Assembly: GCA_949747515.1 (NCBI GenBank)
Contig: CATKFO010000064.1
Location: 1-47,964, forward strand
Source: an uncultured Eubacteriales bacterium
GTDB lineage: Bacteria; Bacillota; Clostridia; Oscillospirales; CAG-272
Reading direction: 5' to 3'
Length of the DNA stretch: 47,964 nt
The notes under the pieces are model-generated. The model worked only from the letters and a program-made list of their open reading frames with translations. It did not search any database and was not told the DNA's origin. The position numbers and the translations under genes were made by a program. Positions 17,268-24,923 of this stretch are shown piece after piece; within the stretch, counting starts at the first letter, position 1; the number at the start of each line of letters is the position of its first letter.

Positions 17268-17437
17268 TTTACTTTTGATAGCATGAAGATTATCGACGGT
17301 ATGATACGCGTACTGTTTTGTCATGTTGCCAAAAGCAGATTATGTTCTCATAACCTCTCTTTTTGTATGCATAGAATTATATTGTAAGCGACGACGGCGA
17401 CGTCGTCCCTCCGATTATTAGGTTGTGAGTATGTAAT

Positions 17438-17473
17438 GGAACTGTTTGGCGACGAACGGTTCCTGTTTTTTAT
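17438..17473 (+). terminator. Intrinsic terminator inside the ABC-F leader
   Basis: GGAACTGTT (17438-17446) pairs with AACGGTTCC (17455-17463), nine base pairs with one wobble, followed by TGTTTTTTAT. It stands only 36 nt before the gene it would shut off. Confidence 0.8.
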
Positions 17474-17509
17474 CAAACGCGTACGGAACCGGAAAAAGGA
17501 GGATTTTAT

Positions 17510-19036
17510 ATGTCTCAAATTAAGGTGAATAATCTAACGTTCTGTTATGAAGGGAGCTTTGACAACATATTTGAAAACGTTTCGTTTTTAATTGATACGG
17601 ACTGGAAACTGGGATTTATAGGACGCAACGGCAAAGGGAAAACCACATTTTTGAACTTGCTCTCGGGACTATATTCATATAAAGGCGCTATAGACGCAAA
17701 CGTAAGATTTGAATACTTTCCATATCAAATTACAGATTATCAAAAGGAACTGCCGGCCGCCGACTTTATTGAAGAAATTAAGGCCGGATGCGAAACATGG
17801 CGCGTAATACGAGAACTGTCGCAATTGGGCGAAAGCGCGGAGGTTCTTTTCAGACCATATAATACGTTAAGCTTTGGAGAACGTACAAAAATTCTGCTCG
17901 CCGTTTTATTCTCCGGCGAAAACGATTTTCTATTGATTGACGAGCCGACAAATCATTTGGATTCTACCGCCAGAGAAAGCGTAAAAATATATTTGGCTTC
18001 AAAGAAAGGATTTATCCTTGTATCTCACGACCGAGACCTGCTCGACTCTTGCATCGACCACGTCCTGGTATTAAACAGGAAAACGATAGAAGTGCAAAGC
18101 GGCAATTTTTCAAGTTGGTGGGAAAATAAACGGCGTAAGGATCAATTTGCAATCGCCGAGGATGAAAAGCTCCGGAAAGAAATAAAAAAACTGAAGCAAG
18201 CGGCGAAGCGTACCTCGGATTGGGCGGACAAAAACGAACGTACAAAAATTGGGATCGACCCGGTAAAAGAGCATGACAGACCAGTGAACAGAAGAGCCTA
18301 TATAGGCGCAAAAACAAAAAAGATGCAAAGCAGAGCACAACAGATAGAAAAGAGAATAGATCGTGAAATAGAAGAAAAAGAAGGCCTTTTGCAAGATTTA
18401 GAAAGCGCAGCCGACCTTAAACTTACGCAGCTTGAGCATCATAAGAATACGCTTGTAAATATAAAAGATTACAGTCTGAAGTATGCGGGCGCCGAATCCT
18501 CCGCCGTCGCCGGTCTGACCATGTCGATAAGAAAAGGCGAAAGGATTGCTCTGCACGGAGAAAACGGACGCGGCAAATCTACGGTTATAAAGAGCGTCTT
18601 GCAAAAGTCAGGTTTACACGACTTTGGCGCCGCGTTTTCGGAAAATGGAGTTATACAAGTCGCCCCGGGGCTTGTAATTTCGTATGTCGATCAAGATACT
18701 TCGGGGTTAAAGGGCGGAATTTCAGAATATTGCCAAGAGCATAATTTAGATAAAAGCCTATTCTGCACAATACTCAGGCAGCTTGATTTCGAGCGGGAAC
18801 ACTTTTTTATGAATATGGAAAACTACTCGGAAGGCCAGAAAAAGAAAGCGCTGCTCGCGGCAAGTTTACTGACTCCAGCACATCTTTATATTTGGGACGA
18901 GCCTTTAAACTATATAGATGTGTTTTCCAGAATACAGATTGAAAAACTGCTTCTTGCATATCGGCCGACTTTGCTGTTTGTCGAACACGACGTAAGATTT
19001 CGCGAAAAAATCGCTACGAAGATAATTAAACTATAG
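17510..19036 (+). CDS. ABC-F ribosomal protection protein, Lsa type
   Basis: ABC-F proteins have two ATPase domains and no membrane part. Antibiotic-resistance members bind the ribosomal E site and dislodge drugs. Domain 1 has Walker A GRNGKGKTT, signature LSFGERTKI and Walker B LLIDEPTNHLD. Domain 2 has GENGRGKST, YSEGQKKKALLA and LYIWDEPLNYID. Between them lies a charged helical linker that carries the drug-dislodging loop. The start KVNNLTFCYEGSFDNIFENV, followed by DTDWKLGFIGRNG, and the end VEHDVRFREK resemble the Lsa family (lincosamides, streptogramin A, pleuromutilins). Length 508 residues is typical. The attenuator-like leader supports a resistance role. The drug spectrum cannot be read from sequence alone. 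Confidence 0.9.
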   Translation: MSQIKVNNLTFCYEGSFDNIFENVSFLIDTDWKLGFIGRNGKGKTTFLNLLSGLYSYKGAIDANVRFEYFPYQITDYQKELPAADFIEEIKAGCETWRVIRELSQLGESAEVLFRPYNTLSFGERTKILLAVLFSGENDFLLIDEPTNHLDSTARESVKIYLASKKGFILVSHDRDLLDSCIDHVLVLNRKTIEVQSGNFSSWWENKRRKDQFAIAEDEKLRKEIKKLKQAAKRTSDWADKNERTKIGIDPVKEHDRPVNRRAYIGAKTKKMQSRAQQIEKRIDREIEEKEGLLQDLESAADLKLTQLEHHKNTLVNIKDYSLKYAGAESSAVAGLTMSIRKGERIALHGENGRGKSTVIKSVLQKSGLHDFGAAFSENGVIQVAPGLVISYVDQDTSGLKGGISEYCQEHNLDKSLFCTILRQLDFEREHFFMNMENYSEGQKKKALLAASLLTPAHLYIWDEPLNYIDVFSRIQIEKLLLAYRPTLLFVEHDVRFREKIATKIIKL

Positions 19037-19163
19037 AAAAAATCAGAGAAAAGGCGTAAGATGCAATAAACAAATAAGAAGGCGAAATATTTTTATAGAT
19101 TTATAATGGATCAGACGCAATTCTTCGGGGCAGATGAAAAATCTACGCTCGTTAGCAATTCTC

Positions 19164-19216
19164 ATCGTAAAAATCCCCCTGATTCGGCAGAAAAAAGAAG
19201 CCGTATCAGGGGAATT
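19164..19216 (-). terminator. Terminator downstream of the broken minus-strand gene, convergent with the ABC-F gene
   Basis: AATCCCCCTGATTCGG (19172-19187) pairs with CCGTATCAGGGGAATT (19201-19216) with small mismatches. On the minus strand the hairpin is followed by ATTTTTA. Confidence 0.75.
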
Positions 19217-19231
19217 GTCTATTGCTTGGTT

Positions 19232-19456
19232 TTACCGATTCATTTCAAAAGCCTCAAGCCGAGGCGGCAAATCTTCATATGCTTCCTTGTCCTTTTGCAC
19301 AATGTACCTGAGCGCAGCTTGTCGAGCGTCGTAATAAATTCTTCAAAAAGCCGCTTTTTGCTGCGTAATCGAAAATATCATGATCCTTTGAGACTTTAGA
19401 CGCTTCCTTATGGGTTGTTTTTCTCGATAGTCTCTTTCAAAAACTTTATTTTTCAT
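19232..19456 (-). pseudogene. Small gene broken by an in-frame stop, partner of the unknown gene upstream
   Basis: On the minus strand ATG 19456 follows AAAGGAG with good spacing; that ribosome binding site lies within the last codons of the upstream gene, a sign of translational coupling. The frame runs 37 codons (MKNKVFERDYREK ...), meets TGA (19343-19345), then continues in the same frame with well-formed sequence (YYDARQAALRYIVQKDKEAY, EDLPPRLEAFEMNR) to a TAA at 19232. A second frame in the middle (SKVSKDHDIFDYAAKSGF) also looks coding, so a frameshift pair may be present as well. I recognise no family. Confidence 0.55.
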
Positions 19457-19463
19457 AAAAACG

Positions 19464-20021
19464 TTAATCTCCTTTGGGTTGGTAAGTTTTGTATCGGCCG
19501 AATAAAGTGAATAGAGCATCCGTATCGGGAATATATTTATCAAAATCTATTTCTGCCAGGACATGCAGGAGGGCTCTGCGAATTGTTTTGCATAAAGCCT
19601 TATTTGATATGATTTCATTACAGAAGTGAAGCCATGTTTCTTTGTCTTGAATTCCACAGCGTTCATTATAATACGTTCGTTCAGACCAATACATAAGTTT
19701 ACATATGTATCCCGGTCCTTTTTTATTATGCGCGAGTCTTATAAACGAATCAAAATTATGTGAAGTCTTGTCAAACCAGGGTATCGGTCGTTCAGTTCGA
19801 TCGAAGTTAAACTGTTCGGCTTTAACGTCGTTGAGAGATTGTTCGATAATATTATCTATCAGATAGGTCAGTTCTGGCGCGTCTCGGATTTTTAACATGA
19901 ATTCGCGCCATGACATGTTAATATCGATACTTTCCGTAATGCGTTTAAACGCCGCGTAGTCTAAACAATCTTCGACTTGCGACGAGTCCAAAAACTCTAT
20001 AAAGTCATAAAATTCATACAT
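19464..20021 (-). CDS. Protein of unknown function, 185 aa
   Basis: I do not recognise this protein. It is acidic and rich in aromatic residues (MYEFYDFIEFLDSS, then MSWREFMLKIRDAPELTYLI, RPIPWFDKTSHNFDSFI and KLMYWSERTYYNERC). It has no signal peptide or membrane segment and looks mainly helical. A ribosome binding site (AAAGGGGCGTAAGG) precedes the ATG. It is followed, with coupled translation, by a small broken gene (19,232-19,456). It stands between the ABC-F gene and the XRE cluster, so it belongs to the second accessory stretch of the window. Confidence 0.65.
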   Translation of the reverse strand: MYEFYDFIEFLDSSQVEDCLDYAAFKRITESIDINMSWREFMLKIRDAPELTYLIDNIIEQSLNDVKAEQFNFDRTERPIPWFDKTSHNFDSFIRLAHNKKGPGYICKLMYWSERTYYNERCGIQDKETWLHFCNEIISNKALCKTIRRALLHVLAEIDFDKYIPDTDALFTLFGRYKTYQPKGD

Positions 20022-20225
20022 ATTAGCCTTACGCCCCTTTCAAAATTCCCTTAAGTACGTTGTCTGCATGTTTGCGTTTGCAAATATTTTTTTATGTCTA
20101 TTTTTCAGACTTTGTAATCAATGTACGTGGCGCCTCCCTTTTTTTCGTGCCGGCGGCTTGTGTAATTATTTTATATAAGCTAATGATACCTACTTGTCCC
20201 TTTAAATAAAAATATTTATATCTTT

Positions 20226-20244
20226 ATTTTGGTAATACCAAAAT
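20226..20244. promoter_or_regulatory. Perfect 9-bp palindrome, probable operator of the XRE gene
   Basis: ATTTTGGTA and TACCAAAAT flank a single central A. The site is about 40 nt before the XRE start codon, where an autoregulatory Cro/CI-like protein would bind. Confidence 0.65.
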
Positions 20245-20284
20245 TAGAGAGCATAAAATTGGTTATAGTAAATAAAGGGGTGAT

Positions 20285-20554
20285 GTGGTGAACTATAGGA
20301 AGTTAAAATTAGGTAACAAAAATATTATAGGAAGGCAAGTTACCATTGCAAGAAATGAAAAAGATATGTTGCAAAAAGACTTGTTAGCCAAATTACAAAT
20401 TGAAGGATTAAATATTAGCTTGCCTGCTCTATCTCTATTGGAAGGACAAAAACGCCCAGTATTTGATTATGAATTATTTATTTTAGCAAAAGTATTGGAT
20501 AAAGATGTAAATTGGTTACTTAACAATGGCAATGAATTTAAACCTAATACCTAA
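20285..20554 (+). CDS. XRE-family regulator 1 of the cluster, intact
   Basis: The 89-residue protein is a helix-turn-helix domain of the Cro/CI type: IGRQVTIARNEKDMLQKDLL, then NISLPALSLLEGQKRPVFDY and FILAKVLDKDVNWLL. GTG at 20285 or 20288 is the start; GGGGTGATG precedes it. A perfect palindrome (20226-20244) upstream is the likely operator, which suggests autorepression. It is the first of seven XRE traces lying in tandem and one of two that still look functional. It is more AT-rich than the flanking housekeeping genes. Confidence 0.82.
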   Translation: MVNYRKLKLGNKNIIGRQVTIARNEKDMLQKDLLAKLQIEGLNISLPALSLLEGQKRPVFDYELFILAKVLDKDVNWLLNNGNEFKPNT

Positions 20555-20670
20555 TTTCAAGAAAATAACCGAACATTTTTTGGCTGCTGTTATAGATAAG
20601 TAGAAAAAATAGATATATAAAAACGGTAACTGCTGATTTAAAGCTTGCAAGAGTAAAGAGGTAGCGCGAT

Positions 20671-20899
20671 AGTTTATACAATTGGGGCCGTCATTGCTTC
20701 CCTGAGAAAGTTGAGAGGATTTTCGTAAAAAAATTGACGAAAAAACACATGTGAGTCGTTCTTTAATTAGCTCTATTTAAGCCACAGAATCGCAACTGGT
20801 TTTTCTTTAGAAACGTTTGTTAATATTGCAGATGCACTAAACGTTGATCCTGCTGATCTAATAAGCGCGTCTATTTTACAGGTAAAATTGAAAAGCTAA
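20671..20899 (+). pseudogene. XRE regulator 2, decayed
   Basis: Pieces of an XRE domain appear in different frames: IGAVIASLRKLRGFS before a stop, then KKTHVSRSLISSI if one base is added near 20,745, then GFSLETFVNIADALNVDPAD and LISASILQVKLKS to TAA at 20,897. At least two frameshifts and one stop are required, so it is not functional. Confidence 0.75.
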
Positions 20900-20987
20900 A
20901 TAATAAAAACAATGATCCAGATAATTAAAGTCCGCATGCAGAACACAGGCGGATTTTGTATTATATAAGAAAACGCAGGGACGAATA

Positions 20988-21409
20988 ATGTTCGGTTTTG
21001 GAGCTCGTATACAGCAATTACGAATAAGTCATAATATGTCGCAAGAAGACTTGGGGAGGAAAATCAATCGAAGTAAATCCGTTATTTGCGGATATGAGAA
21101 CAATGTTAGAATCCCTCCTCTTGACGTTCTCTTGTTAATATCGCCGTTATTTTTAATGTTTCGCCTGACTACCTCGTAGGCATAGATAAAAATGAAATGG
21201 TATCAATAAATGAATTAAACGACGGACAGAAAAAATTGGTATATGCGTTAGCCGGCGAACTTAAAAGACCTTCTACTAACTATTTAGGACTTACAAGCAA
21301 TCAGCAGGAAATACTAAATGGGATAATTATTGAATTCTCTTTAAAGTATAAGCGAGGTGTGGATAACATTGTTTCCGGCCGCAAGGATAAAAAAATTAAG
21401 AGAAAGTAA
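20988..21409 (+). pseudogene. XRE regulator 3, single frameshift
   Basis: The N-terminal helix-turn-helix is clear (FGARIQQLRISHNMSQEDLG, then SKSVICGYENNVRIPPLDVL). Near 21,137 one base is missing: restoring it joins the frame to NIAVIFNVSPDYLVGIDKNE and a 70-residue C-terminal part that ends KDKKIKRK. Only one lesion is seen, so this could be a real pseudogene or a sequencing error. The 3' end overlaps the start of regulator 4. Confidence 0.8.
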
Positions 21410-21742
21410 GAATATTTCTCAAGGTAAAATAGCTAAAGATTTACTTATCGGTCAGTCTACTATGTCCGAATATGAAAATGAAGTTAAACAACCTCCGATT
21501 TCTGTTTTAATCAAAATAGCTGATTATTTTGACGTAAGCTTGGACTATCTCACAGGCCGTACAAGTATAAAAACGACTGCCTCAACTATACGGGAAAAGC
21601 TTATAACCGAATCAGGCAAAAAGTTTCTATAAGCGATATTGTTCATCTTAATTCTGACGAAAAAGAAGCAATTATCAACCTAATAACAATATCCAATAAA
21701 GACAAAACTCCAGTTAATGAAAAAGAGTTAAAACGCAAATAA
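21357..21742 (+). pseudogene. XRE regulator 4, frameshifted
   Basis: ARIKKLRESKNISQGKIAKD, then GQSTMSEYENEVKQPPISVL and DYFDVSLDYLTGRTS form a complete helix-turn-helix. Near 21,570 the frame changes; in the new frame CLNYTGKAYNRIRQKVSISD and VHLNSDEKEAIINLITISNK continue to a TAA at 21,740. The C-terminal tail therefore exists but is out of frame with the DNA-binding domain. The truncated 91-residue form might still bind DNA. Confidence 0.78.
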
Positions 21743-21810
21743 ATCTATTGAGTAGGCAAACGGATACTATAATTTGTAGTACCTATGTCAAACAGGAGCA
21801 TGGTAAATAC

Positions 21811-22035
21811 ATGAAATATGGCGCGGTCAAAATAAAATTGGATCAACTTATAGCTAATAAAAAAATCAGCAAAAAACAAGCTGGGACATTTGGCTGAAAT
21901 GCAGCGTACTCAAATAAATAACTATTGCCGTAATGAAATAATAAGATTAGATGCGGAGCGCTTGCGCGTATTTGCACCGTGCTTGAGCGCCATATCGGCG
22001 ACTTGTTAGAATTTGTACCCCCGATAGAAGGATAA
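21811..22035 (+). pseudogene. XRE regulator 5 (Cro-like), two frameshifts
   Basis: MKYGAVKIKLDQLIANKKIS is followed after a one-base correction in an A-run (about 21,875) by KLGHLAEMQRTQINNYCRNE and, after a second correction (about 21,960), by ALARICTVLERHIGDLLEFV, PPIEG and a stop. Joined, they form a complete small Cro-like protein of the kind ending in a DLLEFVP-type tail. Confidence 0.78.
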
Positions 22036-22108
22036 AAAATCAATGGCAAATAATAAACCGATTGCTCGGGTTATTGGAAAAAGTATTAGAGGCTTCATAA
22101 ATTTAATG

Positions 22109-22138
22109 AAACGGTTCTTCACAGAACCGTTTTTTATT
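22109..22138 (+). terminator. Terminator after XRE pseudogene 5
   Basis: AAACGGTTCT (22109-22118), loop TCAC, AGAACCGTTT (22123-22132), then TTTTT. Confidence 0.9.
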
Positions 22139-22140
22139 TA

Positions 22141-22227
22141 AACAAAATTACCGCTCTTGCCGATCTGCTGCCAGAGGAGAAAAAGAAATTTGCAAAATTA
22201 TTTGACGAATTCGACGCTCTTCTGTAA
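22141..22227 (+). pseudogene. C-terminal scrap of an XRE regulator
   Basis: The 28 codons read NKITALADLLPEEKKKFAKL then FDEFDALL and a stop. This is the sort of acidic helical tail found behind some XRE domains. There is no start and no DNA-binding part, and a terminator lies directly before it. Confidence 0.5.
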
Positions 22228-22267
22228 AATTAATATAAGATAACGTAAGCGACTCCTTTGGTAAAAT

Positions 22268-22300
22268 AAAAACGCAGCGTTTTTATAGACTGCGTTTTCT
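22268..22300 (+). terminator. Terminator
   Basis: AAAACGCAG pairs with CTGCGTTTT around a 12-nt loop and ends in a T-run. It closes the decayed part of the XRE cluster. Confidence 0.75.
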
Positions 22301-22444
22301 TTAAATTAATCGTCATTTTTTAATACGTTTCTGAAATAATATATTTTTCAACTCTATAAAATTAATCTAAAAACTCCAAAAGTCGAAATGCGTTCCGTGG
22401 AAATTCACCAGACAATATTATATAATTTACTCAAGGTGATCGAA

Positions 22445-22666
22445 ATGCTTGATCCGAAAATCATTGGTGAAAACGTAAGACAAATACGTAAAGAAAAGAT
22501 GGGACAAACTCAAGAGAGTTTTGCGGAATCCATTAATACCAGCAAAGATACTGTAAGCAATATTGAAAGAGGCTCTGTTATTCCAACAACGCAAACTTTG
22601 GCAAACATCGCCGAGTATAGCGGCGTTTCTATAAATCAAATATTAGGTATAAAGGACCCCGAATAA
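22445..22666 (+). CDS. XRE-family regulator 7 of the cluster, intact
   Basis: The 73-residue protein is a single Cro/CI helix-turn-helix: IGENVRQIRKEKMGQTQESF, then NTSKDTVSNIERGSVIPTTQ and AEYSGVSINQILGI. ATG 22445 is chosen because AAGGTGAT stands just before it and a TATAAT (22421-22426) only 20 nt upstream excludes the earlier in-frame ATG at 22388. A strong terminator follows (22,683-22,720). The target is unknown. Confidence 0.85.
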   Translation: MLDPKIIGENVRQIRKEKMGQTQESFAESINTSKDTVSNIERGSVIPTTQTLANIAEYSGVSINQILGIKDPE

Positions 22667-22682
22667 ACGCGTATCTGTAAAA

Positions 22683-22720
22683 AAACAGCATGCAAGCTTA
22701 TACATGCTGTTTTTAATTTT
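22683..22720 (+). terminator. Terminator after XRE regulator 7
   Basis: AAACAGCATG (22683-22692) pairs with CATGCTGTTT (22703-22712), followed by TTTAATTTT. Confidence 0.9.
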
Positions 22721-22760
22721 CCTTTTTATTCAAGTTTATTCAAAGTCGCAACGTATTCCA

Positions 22761-22789
22761 TTGTTAAATATTGGATTTTAAGGTATAAT
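22761..22789 (+). promoter_or_regulatory. Promoter of the DUF6514-like gene
   Basis: TTGTTA (22761-22766), a 17-bp spacer and TATAAT (22784-22789), about 65 nt before the ATG. Confidence 0.8.
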
Positions 22790-22856
22790 ACATAAGTTGA
22801 TGAAATAACGGCAGTTTAATCGACAACATTTTAGTTATTTTAAGGATTATTTAACA

Positions 22857-23099
22857 ATGAATTGTACTTACCACATTAGAAAAGACTTCGTTACCGATTC
22901 AGAAAATCAAAATCGTTCCGTTTACGGCATAGACGCGCTAGATGATTCATTCGTATTAGTCAAATCAATTCCAGATATATTTTTTGACGCGGGACAAGCC
23001 CAAAATATAGTTGACTTATTTAACAAAGAAAATTTATCCGTTTATCATCTTGAAGATGCTGTAAACGATATTTTGGCTGAGACGTATGAAATATTTTAA
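22857..23099 (+). CDS. Small protein resembling the DUF6514 family
   Basis: This 80-residue protein reads as a short beta-sheet (CTYHIRKDFVTDSENQNRSV, YGIDALDDSFVLVKSIPDIF) followed by a helix (AGQAQNIVDLFNKENLSVYH, LEDAVNDILAETYEIF). The pattern of an early YGI motif, an acidic centre and a late LS..HLED motif resembles DUF6514, a family of unknown function found in Clostridia. It is a single-gene unit with its own promoter and terminator. The preceding region is AT-rich and the ribosome binding site is weak. Confidence 0.7.
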   Translation: MNCTYHIRKDFVTDSENQNRSVYGIDALDDSFVLVKSIPDIFFDAGQAQNIVDLFNKENLSVYHLEDAVNDILAETYEIF

Positions 23100-23117
23100 T
23101 ATAAATTTTATGGTTAT

Positions 23118-23147
23118 CCGCCGCGTAATATGACGCGGCGGTTTTTC
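23118..23147 (+). terminator. Terminator after the DUF6514-like gene
   Basis: CCGCCGCGT, loop AATATG, ACGCGGCGG, then TTTTT. Confidence 0.93.
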
Positions 23148-23274
23148 ATTGAAAAATAAAAATAGGAATAACGACGAGACGGATAAAGCCAAAGGAGAAT
23201 ATATTAACAATTTACAGGCTTCAAAACAAAAGACTAATCGTAGACAAAGACGTTTATAAGAAAACAAAAAGGGA

Positions 23275-23316
23275 AGCGCCCGATAAGCCTTTTGACTACG
23301 CTTTAGGCGCTTTTTA
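23275..23316. terminator. Hairpin, probable terminator for the convergent minus-strand operon
   Basis: AAGCGCC (23274-23280) pairs with GGCGCTT (23306-23312) around a 25-nt loop. T-runs exist on both sides (TTTTTA on the plus strand, CCCTTTTTG on the minus strand), so it can work in both directions. Confidence 0.6.
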
Positions 23317-23401
23317 TTTAATATTATAAGCCCGTTCGATCTGTTCGAAACAACGGCTTTTGCATTCAAACGCCGGAAAAACCGAAAGGTTAGCTCAATT
23401 T

Positions 23402-24703
23402 TTATAATTTCGACTCAGAAAGCTCTGGAGAAAAATTTGATTCGCTAGTTTTTTCCGTTTTCGTCGTATCGTCCCTTCGAAGGCCGGCGAGCATCAGCTT
23501 AATTCTGTTCTGCTGATTGACCGCGCTGGCTCCGGCGTCGTAGTCGATAGCGATAATATTCAGATCCGGATACGCTTCCTTAAGGGGCTTCATCATTCCT
23601 TTTCCGCAAATATGATTAGGAAGGCATCCGAAAGGCTGAGTGCATACGACGCCTTCGGCTCCCATGTGGTATAACTCAAGCATTTCAGCCGTGAGAAGCC
23701 AACCCTCTCCCATTTTTACGCCGTAGCTTATAAAGCCTTCGGCAAGGCTTACAACTTCGTCGAACGGGGTTATGGGTCGGAACGAACCTTCCTCTTTTAT
23801 AACGTTTATCAAATCTCGCTGCTTATTAAGCAGGAAACGATACGCGGCCTGTGAAAACAGAGCCTTAATCGGGCCTATGCCGTATAGTTCTTTATCGAAA
23901 ATACCGTTGCATACGCAGTACATACAAAAGTCGAAAAGGCCTGGGACGACCGGTTCGGCTCCTTCCGACAGGAGAAAATCTTCAAGGTTATTGTTCCCGA
24001 GAGGAGAGAATTTTACAAATATTTCTCCGACGATACCTACTTTAGGCTTGCTCGACATTGCCTTTGGTATTGACGCGAAGTCTCCGACGATAGCGCGATA
24101 ATTTTTTATTACGCGGCGGTAAGATAGCTTTCTCCGGCCCATTTCTTCCGCAAGCCGTCTGCTCCAGCTTTCCGCAAGCCGTTCCGCGTCTCCTTTATTT
24201 GTTTCGTATGGCTTTGTCTGCGCCGAAAGGGTCATAAGCAGGTCTCCATAGGTTACGGCGTAAAGCATACGGTGAAGCATTCCAAGGGTAGTTTTAAAAC
24301 CGGAATGCTTTTCTATACCCGCAAGGCTGAAGGAGATTACCGGGACGTATCCGTAACCGGCGCGCTCAAGAGCCTTGCGAAGCAAAGATATGTAATTGGA
24401 GGCTCGGCATCCTCCTCCCGTTTGAAACAATACGAGCGCGACCTTACGCGGGTCGTATTTTCCGCTTTCTATGGCGTCGATAAACTGACCTATGACGAGT
24501 ATGGCGGGATAACATGTGTCGTTATGCACGTATTTCAGACCGCGCTCTCCGATTTGAGGCCCCGTCGTATGAAGCACCTCGGCGCGGATGCCGTAATTCC
24601 GCATAACTCTGGCGATAAGGTCGAAATGTACCGGAAGCATATTGGGTATAAGGACGGTATAGTCCTTTTTCATTTTTTTTGTAAACTGAATATAGTTGGG
24701 CAT
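23402..24703 (-). CDS. Partner component of an acyl-CoA dehydratase activase (COG3581-like, 2-hydroxyacyl-CoA dehydratase D-like)
   Basis: The 433-residue cytoplasmic protein belongs to the group usually found as the C-terminal third of very large activase-dehydratase fusion proteins. Recognisable features are VLIPNMLPVHFDLIARVMRN, then YVHNDTCYPAILVIGQFIDA, LFQTGGGCRASNY and CTQPFGCLPNHICGKGMMK, with conserved cysteines likely to hold an iron-sulfur cluster. The ribosome binding site GGAG stands before ATG 24703. It follows the activase gene by 220 nt on the same strand. The fusion form found in many Clostridia is here split into two genes. The precise reaction is not established. No HgdA/HgdB-type catalytic dehydratase pair is in the window. 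Confidence 0.8.
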   Translation of the reverse strand: MPNYIQFTKKMKKDYTVLIPNMLPVHFDLIARVMRNYGIRAEVLHTTGPQIGERGLKYVHNDTCYPAILVIGQFIDAIESGKYDPRKVALVLFQTGGGCRASNYISLLRKALERAGYGYVPVISFSLAGIEKHSGFKTTLGMLHRMLYAVTYGDLLMTLSAQTKPYETNKGDAERLAESWSRRLAEEMGRRKLSYRRVIKNYRAIVGDFASIPKAMSSKPKVGIVGEIFVKFSPLGNNNLEDFLLSEGAEPVVPGLFDFCMYCVCNGIFDKELYGIGPIKALFSQAAYRFLLNKQRDLINVIKEEGSFRPITPFDEVVSLAEGFISYGVKMGEGWLLTAEMLELYHMGAEGVVCTQPFGCLPNHICGKGMMKPLKEAYPDLNIIAIDYDAGASAVNQQNRIKLMLAGLRRDDTTKTEKTSESNFSPELSESKL

Positions 24704-24923
24704 TTAATTCTCCGTTCTGGAATTTTCCCGGAATCGGCTGAATCTATCAGCCGGACGCTGAAGAGCCCGCAGGCGTAATCTGAAAAGAACTTTACAGCGC
24801 GTTGTCTCAATGCTTTATAATAATCAAGAAGAGCCTGCGTCCGTTTTATTGAATTTTTAGACCTTTGCGGAGCCGGAGGTTAGAAAATTTTAGTTTCTGT
24901 AAGGTATGCGAGTTCGCGTCGAC

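Larger units (their letters stand above)
17230..17509 (+). promoter_or_regulatory. Attenuator-like leader of the ABC-F gene
   Basis: The leader contains, in order: a strong ribosome binding site (GGAGAGAGG) and a three-codon ORF; CCTCTCT (17354-17360), complementary to AGAGAGG of that ribosome binding site and followed by a T-run; a GACGAC/GTCGTC hairpin near 17,390-17,406; the intrinsic terminator at 17,438-17,473; and GGAACCG (17485-17491), which can pair with CGGTTCC (17457-17463), the 3' arm of that terminator. Two exclusive structures can thus form just before the gene. Ribosome-mediated attenuation of this general design is known upstream of antibiotic-resistance ABC-F genes such as lmo0919 and vmlR. 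Control by ribosome-targeting drugs is inferred. Confidence 0.7.

Noticed and set aside
17283..17387. 34-codon frame in the ABC-F leader
   Set aside because: No ribosome binding site and unusual composition. It may be part of the leader structure, so only the three-codon ORF was listed.
19343..19345. In-frame TGA read as selenocysteine
   Set aside because: No SECIS-like hairpin is seen after it and the family is unknown; a nonsense mutation or frameshift pair is simpler.
23151..23261. Lysine- and asparagine-rich frame starting with TTG after the DUF6514-like terminator
   Set aside because: The start would lie directly behind a terminator, with no ribosome binding site; composition follows the AT-rich DNA.
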